NCBI GenBank assembly: GCA_008932955.1
Contig: WBXE01000062.1
Location: 1-11,753, forward strand
Direction: 5' to 3'
DNA: 11,753 bases
Origin: Verrucomicrobiota bacterium
GTDB lineage: Bacteria; Verrucomicrobiota; Verrucomicrobiia; Verrucomicrobiales; Akkermansiaceae
Notes under the pieces: model-generated
What the model was told of the DNA's origin: nothing
Databases searched by the model: none
What the model saw: only the letters and a program-made list of their open reading frames with translations
In this document: positions 1-6,317 of the stretch, in pieces
Position numbering within the stretch: position 1 is the first letter of the stretch
Layout: each line of letters begins with the position of its first letter
Position numbers and translations under genes: made by a program

Positions 1-70
1 CAAGGGTCTTCGGCGCTCACGTATGGATTGTGCTTCCGCACCACCACAAAATGTGGTGGCTCCTTAAACC
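1..70. repeat. Dispersed hairpin module, copy 1 (second copy at 9919-9992)
   Basis: This roughly 70-bp module aligns along its length with 9919-9992 in the same orientation. Shared blocks include CTTCGG, GGTGGCTCCTTA and the CCACCACAA stretch. It holds a perfect 8-bp stem, CCACCACA (41-48) with TGTGGTGG (52-59), around a 3-base loop. In the second copy the stem is reduced to CCACC/GGTGG. The module may begin before the window edge. It looks like a REP-type dispersed intergenic repeat. Confidence 0.65.
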
Positions 71-286
71 CGAACTCCGAGGGTGAAATCTGCAATTCGA
101 TCATGAAACCACGGATTTTACGGATTTTACGGATTTTACGGATTTTACGGATTTTTTGGATGAGAATTCTCTCACCATTTGCAGCACAGCGGAAGTCCCG
201 GACAACCCCTGTTTTAATCCGTAAAATCTGTGTAATCCGTGGTTCATCTATCCTCGAGTTTTGTCCAACTTCGGCGTTCGGGTTAA
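64..286. repeat. Nested inverted-repeat element with 9-bp-period core
   Basis: The outer arms are 64-81 (TTAAACCCGAACTCCGAG) and 269-286, whose reverse complement is TTAACCCGAACGCCGAAG. The inner arms are about 104-150 on the left (ATGAAACCACGGATTTTACG and onward) and 213-246 on the right, which ends CCGTGGTTCAT. The spacer between the inner arms has no repeat structure that I can see. The ordered, nested symmetry suggests one composite element rather than unrelated repeats. Confidence 0.6.
111..155. repeat. 9-bp tandem array, unit ACGGATTTT, 5 copies
   Basis: Five exact consecutive copies of ACGGATTTT run from 111 to 155, preceded by ATGAAACC. The opposite arm near 216-246 keeps the same 9-bp period in diverged form (AATCCGTAA, AATCTGTGT, AATCCGTGG, then TTCAT). 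Confidence 0.9.
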
Positions 287-390
287 ATGTGGTGGCTATT
301 GGTTGCGCCAAGGTGACATTTGAAGCCGCGCATCGCTAGGCGCTGCAATTGCTTTCCATGTCGGAGCGGCCATGTCATGCTGCTGCCGTC

Positions 391-1746
391 ATGCGTGTTG
401 CCGTCATCAATGTTGTGGGATTATCCAATTCACTGCTCGGGCGGCACATGCCGCGGCTCACGGCGTTTGCCGCCAAGCACGGGCTGCAAACCCATGCTCC
501 TGAGTTTCCCGCGCTCACCTGCAGCGCCCAGGCGTCGATGCTTACCGGTAGCAGCCCAGCCGCGCACGGGATTGTGGCCAATGGCTGGTACGACCGGGAG
601 TCGGCCGAAGTGCGGTTTTGGAAACAAAGCAACCACCTGGTGCGCGGCGAAAAAATCTGGGACCTGCTGCGCCGGGAGTTGCCCGGTTTTACCTGCGCCC
701 AATTGTTCTGGTGGTATAACATGCACTCCACTGCGGATTTCACCATCACCCCGCGCCCTCTCTATCCGGCAGACGGGCGCAAGGTGTTTGATATCCATAC
801 CCAGCCAATGGGGCTGCGCGACGAGCTTAAGCAGGAGCTGGGCGCGTTTCCGTTTACCGCGTTCTGGGGGCCGGGCGCAGGCCTCGCCTCGTCGGCCTGG
901 ATCGCCGCGTCGGCCAGATGGATCGAAGAACGCCACGCCCCGACTCTGAGCTTGGTCTATCTGCCGCACCTGGATTATCCGCTGCAGAAGTTAGGCCCCG
1001 CCGCGGCGGAAATTCCCGCCGAACTGGCGAAAATTGATAGTCTTGCCGGAGATCTCATCGACTACTATGAATCTCGTAATATCCGTGTGCTGGTGGTTTC
1101 CGAATACGGCATTTCGCCGGTCAGCCGCCCGCTGCACCTCAACCGCTTGTTCCGCCAACATGGCTGGCTCCAACTCAAACACGAACTCGGCCGCGAAACC
1201 CTCGATTGCGGCGGCTCGCGGGTCTTTGCCGTCGCCGACCACCAGATCGCCCATGTTTATGTCAATGATCCGGAGCTGCGCCCGGCCGTGCGCAAGTTGT
1301 TGGAAAATACCCCGGGCATCGCCGAGCTGCGCTGCCCGCCCCAAACCTGGGGCAGCGGCATCGCCAGCGAACGCGCCGGCGACTTCATCGCCGTCGCCGC
1401 ACCCGACGCATGGTTCACCTATTATTTCTGGGACGACGACGCGCTGGCACCAGATTACGCGCGCACCATCGATATCCACCGCAAGCCGGGCTACGACCCC
1501 TGTGAATTGTTCCTGGATCCGCAGCTCGCCTTTCCCAAACTCAAAATTGCCCGCTTCCTGCTCCAAAAAAAACTCGGCCTGCGCGGCTTGCTCGACGTCA
1601 TCCCGCTGGATGCCACATTGGTGCGCGGCTCCCACGGCCGCGACGCGGTGCCGCCTGATGAACGTCCGGTTTTGTTAGGATCTGCCTGGCCGGTCGCCAC
1701 CGCCACCGACGTCTTTCACGCCATTGTGGATGCCGTGCGCCACTGA
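391..1746 (+). CDS. Alkaline phosphatase/nucleotide pyrophosphatase-superfamily protein, variant metal site
   Basis: A 451-residue protein of the alkaline phosphatase superfamily, closest in pattern to type I phosphodiesterase/nucleotide pyrophosphatases. The nucleophile region PALTCSAQASMLTG (40-53) supplies Thr43 and is followed by the usual HGI (59-61). Other family-like blocks are YLPHLDYPLQKLGP (190-203), VSEYGISPVSRPLHLNR (236-252), KPGYDP (365-370) and GSHGR (413-417). Relative to classical members several metal ligands are changed: the N-terminal Asp-Gly is Val-Gly (VVGL, 8-11), D..GH is D195..Q199, and the DH pair is E238-Y239. I chose the ATG at 391 because homology-like sequence (MRVAVINVVGL) begins there; a TTG at 349 and an ATG at 358 are in frame but add non-conserved residues. 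No signal peptide is evident, so it is probably cytoplasmic. It resembles the phosphodiesterase-like protein of ebo-type clusters, but no other ebo gene is in view and the substrate is unknown. Confidence 0.85.
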   Translation: MRVAVINVVGLSNSLLGRHMPRLTAFAAKHGLQTHAPEFPALTCSAQASMLTGSSPAAHGIVANGWYDRESAEVRFWKQSNHLVRGEKIWDLLRRELPGFTCAQLFWWYNMHSTADFTITPRPLYPADGRKVFDIHTQPMGLRDELKQELGAFPFTAFWGPGAGLASSAWIAASARWIEERHAPTLSLVYLPHLDYPLQKLGPAAAEIPAELAKIDSLAGDLIDYYESRNIRVLVVSEYGISPVSRPLHLNRLFRQHGWLQLKHELGRETLDCGGSRVFAVADHQIAHVYVNDPELRPAVRKLLENTPGIAELRCPPQTWGSGIASERAGDFIAVAAPDAWFTYYFWDDDALAPDYARTIDIHRKPGYDPCELFLDPQLAFPKLKIARFLLQKKLGLRGLLDVIPLDATLVRGSHGRDAVPPDERPVLLGSAWPVATATDVFHAIVDAVRH

Positions 1747-1892
1747 GGGGGGCACTGCCAGCCCTGCTCCATCACGTGCTAAATCGCTCCAAGATGGATC
1801 TCCCGAGTAACTCCAGAACTCAGTGCACGACCTCGATTTCTGACGAAGGGGCGTGCAAGTCCCATCCCCTTAAGTTGTGGTGAAGGAGCATT

Positions 1893-1942
1893 TTTGCTAG
1901 GACATTCTGATGTCCGATCGGACATCAGAATGTCCTAGCAAA
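1893..1942. repeat. Perfect 50-bp palindrome, copy 1
   Basis: Two 25-base arms meet with no loop between 1917 and 1918. The left arm reads TTTGCTAGGACATTC and then TGATGTCCGA; the right arm is its exact complement. It lies 146 bp after the phosphatase stop and is not followed by a T-run, so it is not a typical intrinsic terminator. A zero-loop palindrome this long could be a protein-binding dyad or a mobile-repeat unit. Confidence 0.9.
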
Positions 1943-2041
1943 TAAGAGTTCGTCGCGGAGATTCTATCGTGACGCGGCGATCCCGGGAGGCAGGGCCGGC
2001 AAACCGAGGAGCCTATCGCGACAAACCCGACAGCAGCACTT

Positions 2042-2077
2042 GGACATCGTGGCGTCCGATCGGACACCAGGATGTCC
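2042..2077. repeat. Diverged second copy of the palindrome
   Basis: Two 18-base arms meet between 2059 and 2060 around the same core, GTCCGATCGGAC. Sixteen of 18 positions pair. Against the inner 18-base arms of copy 1 there are four changed left-arm positions: two are matched by a compensating change in the right arm (T-A to C-G and A-T to G-C) and two break the pairing. Confidence 0.8.
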
Positions 2078-2265
2078 TAACTGATTGGATCTCGTTGAGG
2101 GTGCTACTTTTTGAAACCGGCCCATGCCGGGTGCCGATGTCGCAAGATTGTGGGGGGATATTGTGATTTTACCCGATGGCGAGCATCCCGCCTGAAAAGC
2201 ACATCACCGAGCGTGGCCGATGGACTGGCTCAGGTACTAGGTTAGGCGGGGATGAATGACGCTGC

Positions 2266-2308
2266 GACCATGTGGACCATGTGGACCATGTGGACCATGT
2301 GGACCATG
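2266..2308. repeat. 9-bp tandem array, unit GACCATGTG, 4.8 copies
   Basis: Four exact copies of GACCATGTG occupy 2266-2301 and a partial fifth (GACCATG) runs to 2308. The array lies immediately 3' of the minus-strand YlbF-family gene, which ends at 2344. Confidence 0.95.
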
Positions 2309-2343
2309 CCCCTCCGGGGTCCTGTGGGCAGTGGAAAGCCGGC

Positions 2344-2829
2344 TCAGTGGCAGCCGCAGCCGCCACTGCCGCATTCGCCGCCACCGTCGTTGTGATCGTC
2401 ATCGCCGTCATGGCTGCCGCAGCTGCCACCGCCGCAGCAACCGCCGGCGGATTCGGTCAAGTCCTCTGCAGTGGGAACGCGGCCGAGTTCGAGGGTCATG
2501 CCGACGTATTTGGTGATTTCCTTGCGGAGCGTTTCCAAGGCGCGCTGGGCATCCATGAACTCACAGGCGACGGGGTTGTCCAACAGCGCATCGCGGGCGG
2601 CTTCAAAGGCTTGGATCTCCGCCGCGCCCAGCTCTAGTCCGGCGTGTTGCTTTTGATGGAGTTGCTCGCCCATCTCATGCGTACCTTTGTATTGGCTGCG
2701 GGCGGCATCGTCATCGAGAAAATTTTCAATGCGGGTTTGAAATTGGAGGAAAGCAGGATCGCCTACGATGGCGGCGCAGAGTTCTTGAGTTTTGAGCAGG
2801 ATGGCGGAGTTGTCGGCAAGCAGTGTCAT
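2344..2829 (-). CDS. YlbF-family protein with Cys/His-rich C-terminal tail
   Basis: A 161-residue, mostly helical protein with the YlbF/YmcA pattern: residues 1-120 include helices around LLKTQELCAAIVGDPAFLQF (11-30) and ALLDNPVACEFMDAQRALE (81-99). In Bacillus subtilis, YlbF and YmcA act with YaaT in a complex that affects RNase Y-dependent RNA processing and development and carries Fe-S clusters. Residues 126-161 form a low-complexity Gly/Asp tail with six Cys (131, 132, 137, 153, 158, 160) and His 140, 146 and 161, which looks metal-binding. I chose the ATG at 2829 (MTLLADNSAILL); an upstream in-frame ATG at 2871 would add 14 residues unlike the family. No clear ribosome binding site is seen. 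It is downstream of, and co-oriented with, the radical SAM remnant. The family call is fairly sure; the role in this lineage is unknown. Confidence 0.8.
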   Translation of the reverse strand: MTLLADNSAILLKTQELCAAIVGDPAFLQFQTRIENFLDDDAARSQYKGTHEMGEQLHQKQHAGLELGAAEIQAFEAARDALLDNPVACEFMDAQRALETLRKEITKYVGMTLELGRVPTAEDLTESAGGCCGGGSCGSHDGDDDHNDGGGECGSGGCGCH

Positions 2830-2932
2830 GCGCGTTGCATAAGCACGGAACGCGCCACTGGCAACGGCCATTTGGTGAAAATCCAGGCAATAGGCTAAAA
2901 TTATTCAGCATATCCTGCTATCCACCCCAGTG

Positions 2933-3244
2933 TCAGGCGCGGATTTCTTCAGGACGCAGATAGCAGGCGGGGTCCGAGCCCCACAAGTTGCCATAGTTGG
3001 CAAAGGCGGCGCGGGTTCTGAAGCCGCCGCCGCAGATGCTGATCCACTTGCACGCGGCGCAGGGGCCGCTCATGCGCGCCTGGCGTTGTTCCAGCGAGAG
3101 CAAGCCGATCGAGCGGATCGAGGCCAAAATATCCGCCGAGCCTGGGTTGCCGCCATCCCAGATATGGGAAAAGGGCATTTGCTTGACGTTGCCTAGCAGG
3201 ACATTCTGCCAGAACTGGTTGTGGCGGATCACACAATTTGTCTG
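2933..3244 (-). pseudogene. 3' remnant of a NirJ/Ahb-type SPASM radical SAM gene
   Basis: About 100 codons match the C-terminal SPASM region of NirJ (heme d1 synthesis) and the related AhbC/AhbD proteins of the alternative heme pathway. Counting from the GTG at 3232, visible features are QFWQNVLLGNV (6-16), the Cys cluster CAACKWISIC (58-67) followed by GGGFRTRAAF, and the end DPACYLRPEEI (87-97). A further Cys codon lies just upstream at 3233-3235. The frame is closed by an in-frame TGA at 3245-3247, and beyond it sits the start region of holB, so the radical SAM core with its CX3CX2C cluster is missing. Full-length relatives are near 350-400 residues. The remnant could form a short peptide from GTG 3232, but it cannot be a functional radical SAM enzyme. 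Distinguishing NirJ from AhbC or AhbD is not possible from this fragment. Confidence 0.75.
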
Positions 3245-3330
3245 TCACTCTGTGGGGAAATGGTTGCTGGAGGGGGATCGTGGGTGGTTTTTGGTTGCGC
3301 GGCGGGCGGCGGCAGCCAGCATGGCGGCGC

Positions 3331-4344
3331 ATGGCGTACACATCAGAGCGGGCCTACGAGTTGATAGCGGCAGCGGACCAGCGCGGACGGCTGGCCCACG
3401 CATTTTTGATCAGCGGGGCGGCGGGCAGCGGCAAGGAACTGCTGGCGGCGCGCCTGATCCAATTGGTCAATAAGACCGCGACGGCTGGCGGCGGCTTTGA
3501 CTTATTCGGAGAAGCTGTGGAGGAGGAGGTGCCCGCGCTCGACGAGTTGGAAAGCGGCTGGGTGCGGGTACTGCGACCGCGGAAGAAGTCTCGCCGCATC
3601 GGGGTGGATGAGATTCGCGACCTGGAACACACGCTGCATCTGGCGGCACCCGGCGGGGCCTGTAAGGTGGGGGTGATCACCGAGGCAGACCGCATGAACG
3701 ACCAGGCAGCCAACGCGTTTCTCAAAACTTTGGAAGAGCCACCGCGGCGCACGCTGCTGTTATTGCTCAGCGCCAATCCGCAGCGGCTGTTGCCGACCAT
3801 CCTGTCGCGCTGTGTGCGGATATCGTTGTTGGGCGGGCGAGCGCTGCTGGCCGATGGGGGTGGCGAGTTAGTGGCAGCCTTGAATCAAGCCGCCACTCGC
3901 GGCTTCGGCACACCGGTGGCCGCCCTGCACCTCAAGGCGGCCTTTGTGGCGTTTCTAGCGGAATCCAGCGATGCGGCGAAGGCGGCGGCAGCAGCGGCCG
4001 AAAAAGAGGAAATTGCGGCCTATCGGGAGGCGACGGATGGGGTCTGGCTGAAGGAGCGCAAGGAATTTCACGCGGCAGCGGCGCAGGCTGAGTATTTGGA
4101 TGCCCGCGGCCGCCTATTTGACGTGCTGATGGCCTGGATGGCCGATTTGCTCCGACTCAAGACGAAGGCCGCCGGTCTGGATTTTCCGGAGTCGGCTGCC
4201 AAGCTGCGGCCCATCGCCGAGGCGGAAAGTGAGGCTCGCTTATTGCAACGCATGGAGGCGCTCGATGCGCTACGGCGCACGCTCGACACCAATGCCTTCG
4301 AGCCGCTGGCGCTGGAAGTGGGATTTCTAAAGGCGTTCGGCTAG
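3331..4344 (+). CDS. holB: DNA polymerase III subunit delta prime
   Basis: A 337-residue clamp-loader subunit. The N-terminus (MAYTSERAYELIAAADQRGR, then LAHAFLISG) is typical for delta prime. The P-loop-like motif GAAGSGKE (29-36) ends in Glu instead of Ser/Thr, fitting a subunit that need not hydrolyse ATP. The block VITEADRMNDQAANAFLKTL (115-134) followed by EEPP, and LLSANPQRLLPTILSRC (145-161), carry the AAA+ signature and the SRC motif. The four-Cys zinc module found in Escherichia coli delta prime is absent; Cys111 and Cys161 are isolated. Residues 240-337 are the less conserved helical part that should form the collar. The start is the ATG at 3331; a TTG at 3238 is in frame but adds 31 residues without family character. 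It is convergent with the YbjN gene, only 11 bp away. Confidence 0.9.
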   Translation: MAYTSERAYELIAAADQRGRLAHAFLISGAAGSGKELLAARLIQLVNKTATAGGGFDLFGEAVEEEVPALDELESGWVRVLRPRKKSRRIGVDEIRDLEHTLHLAAPGGACKVGVITEADRMNDQAANAFLKTLEEPPRRTLLLLLSANPQRLLPTILSRCVRISLLGGRALLADGGGELVAALNQAATRGFGTPVAALHLKAAFVAFLAESSDAAKAAAAAAEKEEIAAYREATDGVWLKERKEFHAAAAQAEYLDARGRLFDVLMAWMADLLRLKTKAAGLDFPESAAKLRPIAEAESEARLLQRMEALDALRRTLDTNAFEPLALEVGFLKAFG

Positions 4345-4355
4345 CCGGAGGCGGA

Positions 4356-4874
4356 TCAATATTCTTCTTCTTCGCCTCCGCCGGGCACGGGTGGGATCAA
4401 ATCCTCGCGTTGCAGCAACTCGGCGAGGTCGAGCTCGTCCAAGTCTTCCTCCGGGGTGACGCGCACGATGGCCACGTAAGGGGTGATGCGATCCAATTCG
4501 GCGATGGCACAATGGACCATCGAGGAAATTATGTCGCCGTCATATTTTTCCCGCTCGAACAAATTGGTGATGCGAAACACCAGCAACGAGCGGTCCAAGT
4601 CGTACTCAAAACCACCAAGCGTGAGCGCTTTGTTGGCGCGGGCGAGCAATTCGAGCAAGGGCCGCAGGTGTGTTTCATCCAAGCGCAGCGGGGTTTCGGT
4701 GACCACGCTCAGGGCGTTGAGCTGGGGATAGGCTTGAGCCACAAGGTCGACACGCGTGTGGTGAGCATCGAAACCGGCGCGGAGCACCTCGCGGCCCTCG
4801 ACGAGTTCGCAGTGCCAGCCATTGCGGCCAAAGGCGGTTTCGACGGAAAGAAGTTGTTGGGAGTGTGGGCGCAT
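4356..4874 (-). CDS. YbjN-domain protein
   Basis: A 172-residue soluble protein with the YbjN pattern, a fold resembling type III secretion chaperones and often found in proteins of unknown or regulatory role. The characteristic segment is NKALTLGGFEYDLDRSLLVF (81-100), followed by RITNLFE; the domain spans roughly residues 5-135. The C-terminus is acidic (PEEDLDELDLAELL, then GGGEEEEY at the end). It is the last gene of a tightly packed minus-strand group: its ATG is 2 bp beyond the stop of the upstream membrane-protein gene, implying co-transcription and perhaps translational coupling. I see no Shine-Dalgarno sequence. A partner role for the membrane protein next door is plausible but is inference. 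Confidence 0.75.
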   Translation of the reverse strand: MRPHSQQLLSVETAFGRNGWHCELVEGREVLRAGFDAHHTRVDLVAQAYPQLNALSVVTETPLRLDETHLRPLLELLARANKALTLGGFEYDLDRSLLVFRITNLFEREKYDGDIISSMVHCAIAELDRITPYVAIVRVTPEEDLDELDLAELLQREDLIPPVPGGGEEEEY

Positions 4875-4876
4875 GA

Positions 4877-5362
4877 TCAGGAGGAACGGGAGGCGGGCTT
4901 GAATACCCGCACGGCGACGGCTTTGGCAAGCAATTCGCGCCGGTCCTCGCGAATGGGAGCGAGCGAAAGGTGGAGGCCGGAGCTGCGCTGGGCGTCGTGG
5001 TGGAGGGTCAGCAGGGTGAGGTTTGCGTCAATCTCGGCATCGACAATTTCCTGCCAAGTGACCAGCCGCATGAATTTGGCGGGACGGAAAAATGGGAAAA
5101 CCTCGATCCCCAAGGGAGTTAGAATCAGGTAGGCGTGACGGGTCAGGCGCAGCGCAGTGCGTCCGGTCAGCAGTGCCAAGGCAAGCGGCAGCAGGGCCCA
5201 GGCCGGATGCGGTAGCCGTGGGTTGACGTCGCGATACAGCGCGCAAGCCAGCACGGTCACCGCCACGCAGGCCAGCACGGCGGCAGCCAGCCAAAATCCA
5301 GCCGCCTGGCCCGAGCGGGTGAAGCGCAATTCCTTGTCCGGGGATTGGAGCGGGCGCGGCAT
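4877..5362 (-). CDS. Membrane protein with two TM helices and a possible PH-like domain
   Basis: I do not recognise a named family. The 161-residue protein has two hydrophobic segments, about residues 21-43 and 52-70, separated by a short polar loop (YRDVNPRLPHP). After them comes a roughly 75-residue domain (76-152) with alternating beta-like hydrophobics, including AYLILTPLGIEVFPFF and VTWQEIVDAEI, and a terminal helix ELLAKAVAV. This order of a TM hairpin followed by a small beta domain resembles bacterial PH-like membrane proteins (bPH type), but that is a pattern judgement. Its start lies 5 bp after the stop of the 99-residue membrane-protein gene and its stop 2 bp before the YbjN gene, so the three are almost certainly one transcription unit. 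Confidence 0.7.
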   Translation of the reverse strand: MPRPLQSPDKELRFTRSGQAAGFWLAAAVLACVAVTVLACALYRDVNPRLPHPAWALLPLALALLTGRTALRLTRHAYLILTPLGIEVFPFFRPAKFMRLVTWQEIVDAEIDANLTLLTLHHDAQRSSGLHLSLAPIREDRRELLAKAVAVRVFKPASRSS

Positions 5363-5367
5363 GGCGG

Positions 5368-5667
5368 TCAGTCGTGGGAGTCGGGCGGCGGCGCTTGGTG
5401 CTCCGGCAACTCGTCAAGCGCGACAAATTCATCGCCCTCGCGGTGCCGTCGCACGACGTTGAAAACCATGACGACGAGCACGCCCAAAATGACAAATGAA
5501 GCCTCCAGGAAAAACGGGGTGGACATGATGCCCACCGCTGTCCCGAGCCACTCGCCGAGCAGGCCCGGCACCTGCCGCCAGCCCAGCAACAAGGCCAGCA
5601 ATCCGCAGGTGAGCGCCGTCAGGACCGCGGCGCCAATGAGCGCCTGTTTCACTCGTTCGTCTTTCAT
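5368..5667 (-). CDS. Small two-TM membrane protein, unknown function
   Basis: A 99-residue protein beginning MKDERVKQAL, with hydrophobic segments at about 9-29 and 51-72 and a weaker one at 40-48, then a charged cytoplasmic-type tail (VVRRHREGDEFVALDELPEH). I chose the ATG at 5667 because AGGA lies a few bases upstream on the coding strand; an in-frame ATG at 5688 would add seven residues. I recognise no family. Position and spacing place it first in the tight three-gene set with the 161-residue membrane protein and the YbjN protein. A role in a membrane complex with those products is possible but not shown by the sequence. Confidence 0.7.
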   Translation of the reverse strand: MKDERVKQALIGAAVLTALTCGLLALLLGWRQVPGLLGEWLGTAVGIMSTPFFLEASFVILGVLVVMVFNVVRRHREGDEFVALDELPEHQAPPPDSHD

Positions 5668-5746
5668 AAATCCTGTCATCGCCGGCAACCCTAAACCCTA
5701 TCGCGGCAAATCCCAACCCGGAAATTTTCCAAAGGGCAGGAATCTC

Positions 5747-6145
5747 CTACTGAGTTAGGGCGAGGATGGCGCTGCGGAGTTTTTCAAGAAGATCGTGGGA
5801 GGCCGGGCTGAGGGAGGCGGCCCATTGGTTGAGAGACGCGTCCTGCGCCAGCGCAGGGATGGCGGCAGCGGTGAAATGGTGGGTGGCCAGATAGTGGCTG
5901 GCTTCCGCCGCGGTGGCCAAACTGAAGAGGCCGGCATAAAACCAGGGTTTGGGATCATGGGTGTGATCGGGGCCGCGGCTCAGGGCGCGGGCGATCTCAC
6001 AGGACGCCAGCAGACGGGCGGGATCAGTTTGTTCGAGATGGGCGAGCCAGGCGTCGGTGGTGGCATCCAGGCCGCCGCGAACCAGCCAAGTGCGGTTGAC
6101 GCGCCTGGCCCATTCGGGGAGATTGGAGGTATCGCGATGGTTCAT
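5747..6145 (-). CDS. Unknown 132-residue protein between obgE and the membrane-protein set
   Basis: I do not recognise this protein. It is 132 residues, Ala-rich and probably all-helical, with no signal peptide or membrane segment. Its most distinctive stretch is GPDHTHDPKPWFYAGLFSLA (58-77), followed by TAAEASHYLATHHF, giving several His residues in the middle of the protein. The N-terminus (NLPEWARRVNRTWLVRGGLD) has conserved-looking aromatic and Arg residues. It is read on the same strand as obgE, 172 bp downstream of it, and 79 bp before the small membrane-protein gene. Codon use and the absence of a competing frame make it a believable gene. No function is proposed. Confidence 0.65.
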   Translation of the reverse strand: MNHRDTSNLPEWARRVNRTWLVRGGLDATTDAWLAHLEQTDPARLLASCEIARALSRGPDHTHDPKPWFYAGLFSLATAAEASHYLATHHFTAAAIPALAQDASLNQWAASLSPASHDLLEKLRSAILALTQ

Positions 6146-6200
6146 GCTTCAGAGGACACGGAACGGCACTTGCCAAGGGGCGTGTGGAGGGATGGGGCGA

Positions 6201-6304
6201 ATCGTGGATCGTCGATGAAGAGGCGGGGACGGCGTTTCTATCGCACTTCAGGGGCGCTGCGGCCGGAGGCGCGCAGGCACGGCCTGCGGCGGGACACCGC
6301 AGGC
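6201..6304. repeat. GC-rich dispersed repeat downstream of obgE
   Basis: The obgE-proximal spacer contains ATCGTGGATCGTCGATG (6201-6217), whose exact reverse complement is at 11347-11363, and CTGCGGCCGGAGGCGCGCAG (6257-6276), which matches the reverse complement of 11279-11298 at 19 of 20 bases. The 25 bases at 6278-6302 match the reverse complement of 11117-11141 at 24 of 25. A perfect 8-bp stem (6282-6289 with 6297-6304, 7-base loop) follows the obgE stop on the transcribed strand. It lacks a T-run, so it could stabilise a 3' end but is not a standard terminator. Confidence 0.7.
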
Positions 6305-6317
6305 ACCTGACCCGCGC

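Larger units (their letters stand above)
1..390. other. Repeat-rich non-coding region before the phosphatase gene
   Basis: I see no credible gene here; the open frames run through repeats and lack any recognisable protein pattern. The stretch contains a hairpin module (1-70), a five-copy 9-bp array (111-155), a matching right-hand arm (about 213-246) and an outer pair of inverted arms (64-81 and 269-286). A 13-bp sequence, AAATGTGGTGGCT, occurs directly repeated at 49-61 and 285-297. The promoter of the downstream phosphatase gene should lie in the last 100 bases, but no clear -35/-10 pair is visible. Confidence 0.7.
1747..2343. other. Gene-poor intergenic stretch with palindromes and a tandem array
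   Basis: No convincing protein-coding or RNA gene. A 65-codon frame at 1969-2166 is open, but part of it is translated palindrome repeat and it resembles no family, so I do not call it. The stretch holds a 50-bp perfect palindrome (1893-1942), its diverged copy (2042-2077), a loose inverted pair (CATCCCGCC near 2183, GGCGGGGATG near 2245) and a 9-bp array (2266-2308). I see nothing structured in 1747-1890. Confidence 0.65.

Noticed and set aside
111..155. CRISPR-like array
   Set aside because: The units are 9 bp and contiguous without spacers; no cas gene is present. The same applies to the arrays at 2266, 9766 and 10003.
28..339. Open frame of 103 codons across the first intergenic region
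   Set aside because: It is generated by the 9-bp array (repeated Ile-Leu-Arg) and the hairpin module; no family pattern, and the same repeats occur elsewhere outside genes.
349..390. Upstream in-frame starts of the phosphatase (TTG 349, ATG 358)
   Set aside because: The extra residues are not hydrophobic enough for a signal peptide and precede the conserved beta-strand that begins at 391.
1893..1942. Intrinsic terminator of the phosphatase gene
   Set aside because: The palindrome has no loop and no T-run after it, and lies 146 bp from the stop; a repeat or binding site fits better.
1969..2166. Open frame of 65 codons next to the palindromes
   Set aside because: Its middle is translated palindrome sequence, and neither composition nor neighbours support a gene.
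2256..2637. Plus-strand frames opposite the YlbF-family gene
   Set aside because: They are antisense shadows of the Gly/Cys-rich tail and the 9-bp array.
3238..3330. Longer holB from the TTG at 3238
   Set aside because: The added 31 residues (Trp/Gly/Arg-rich) are unlike delta prime N-termini, which match from the ATG at 3331.
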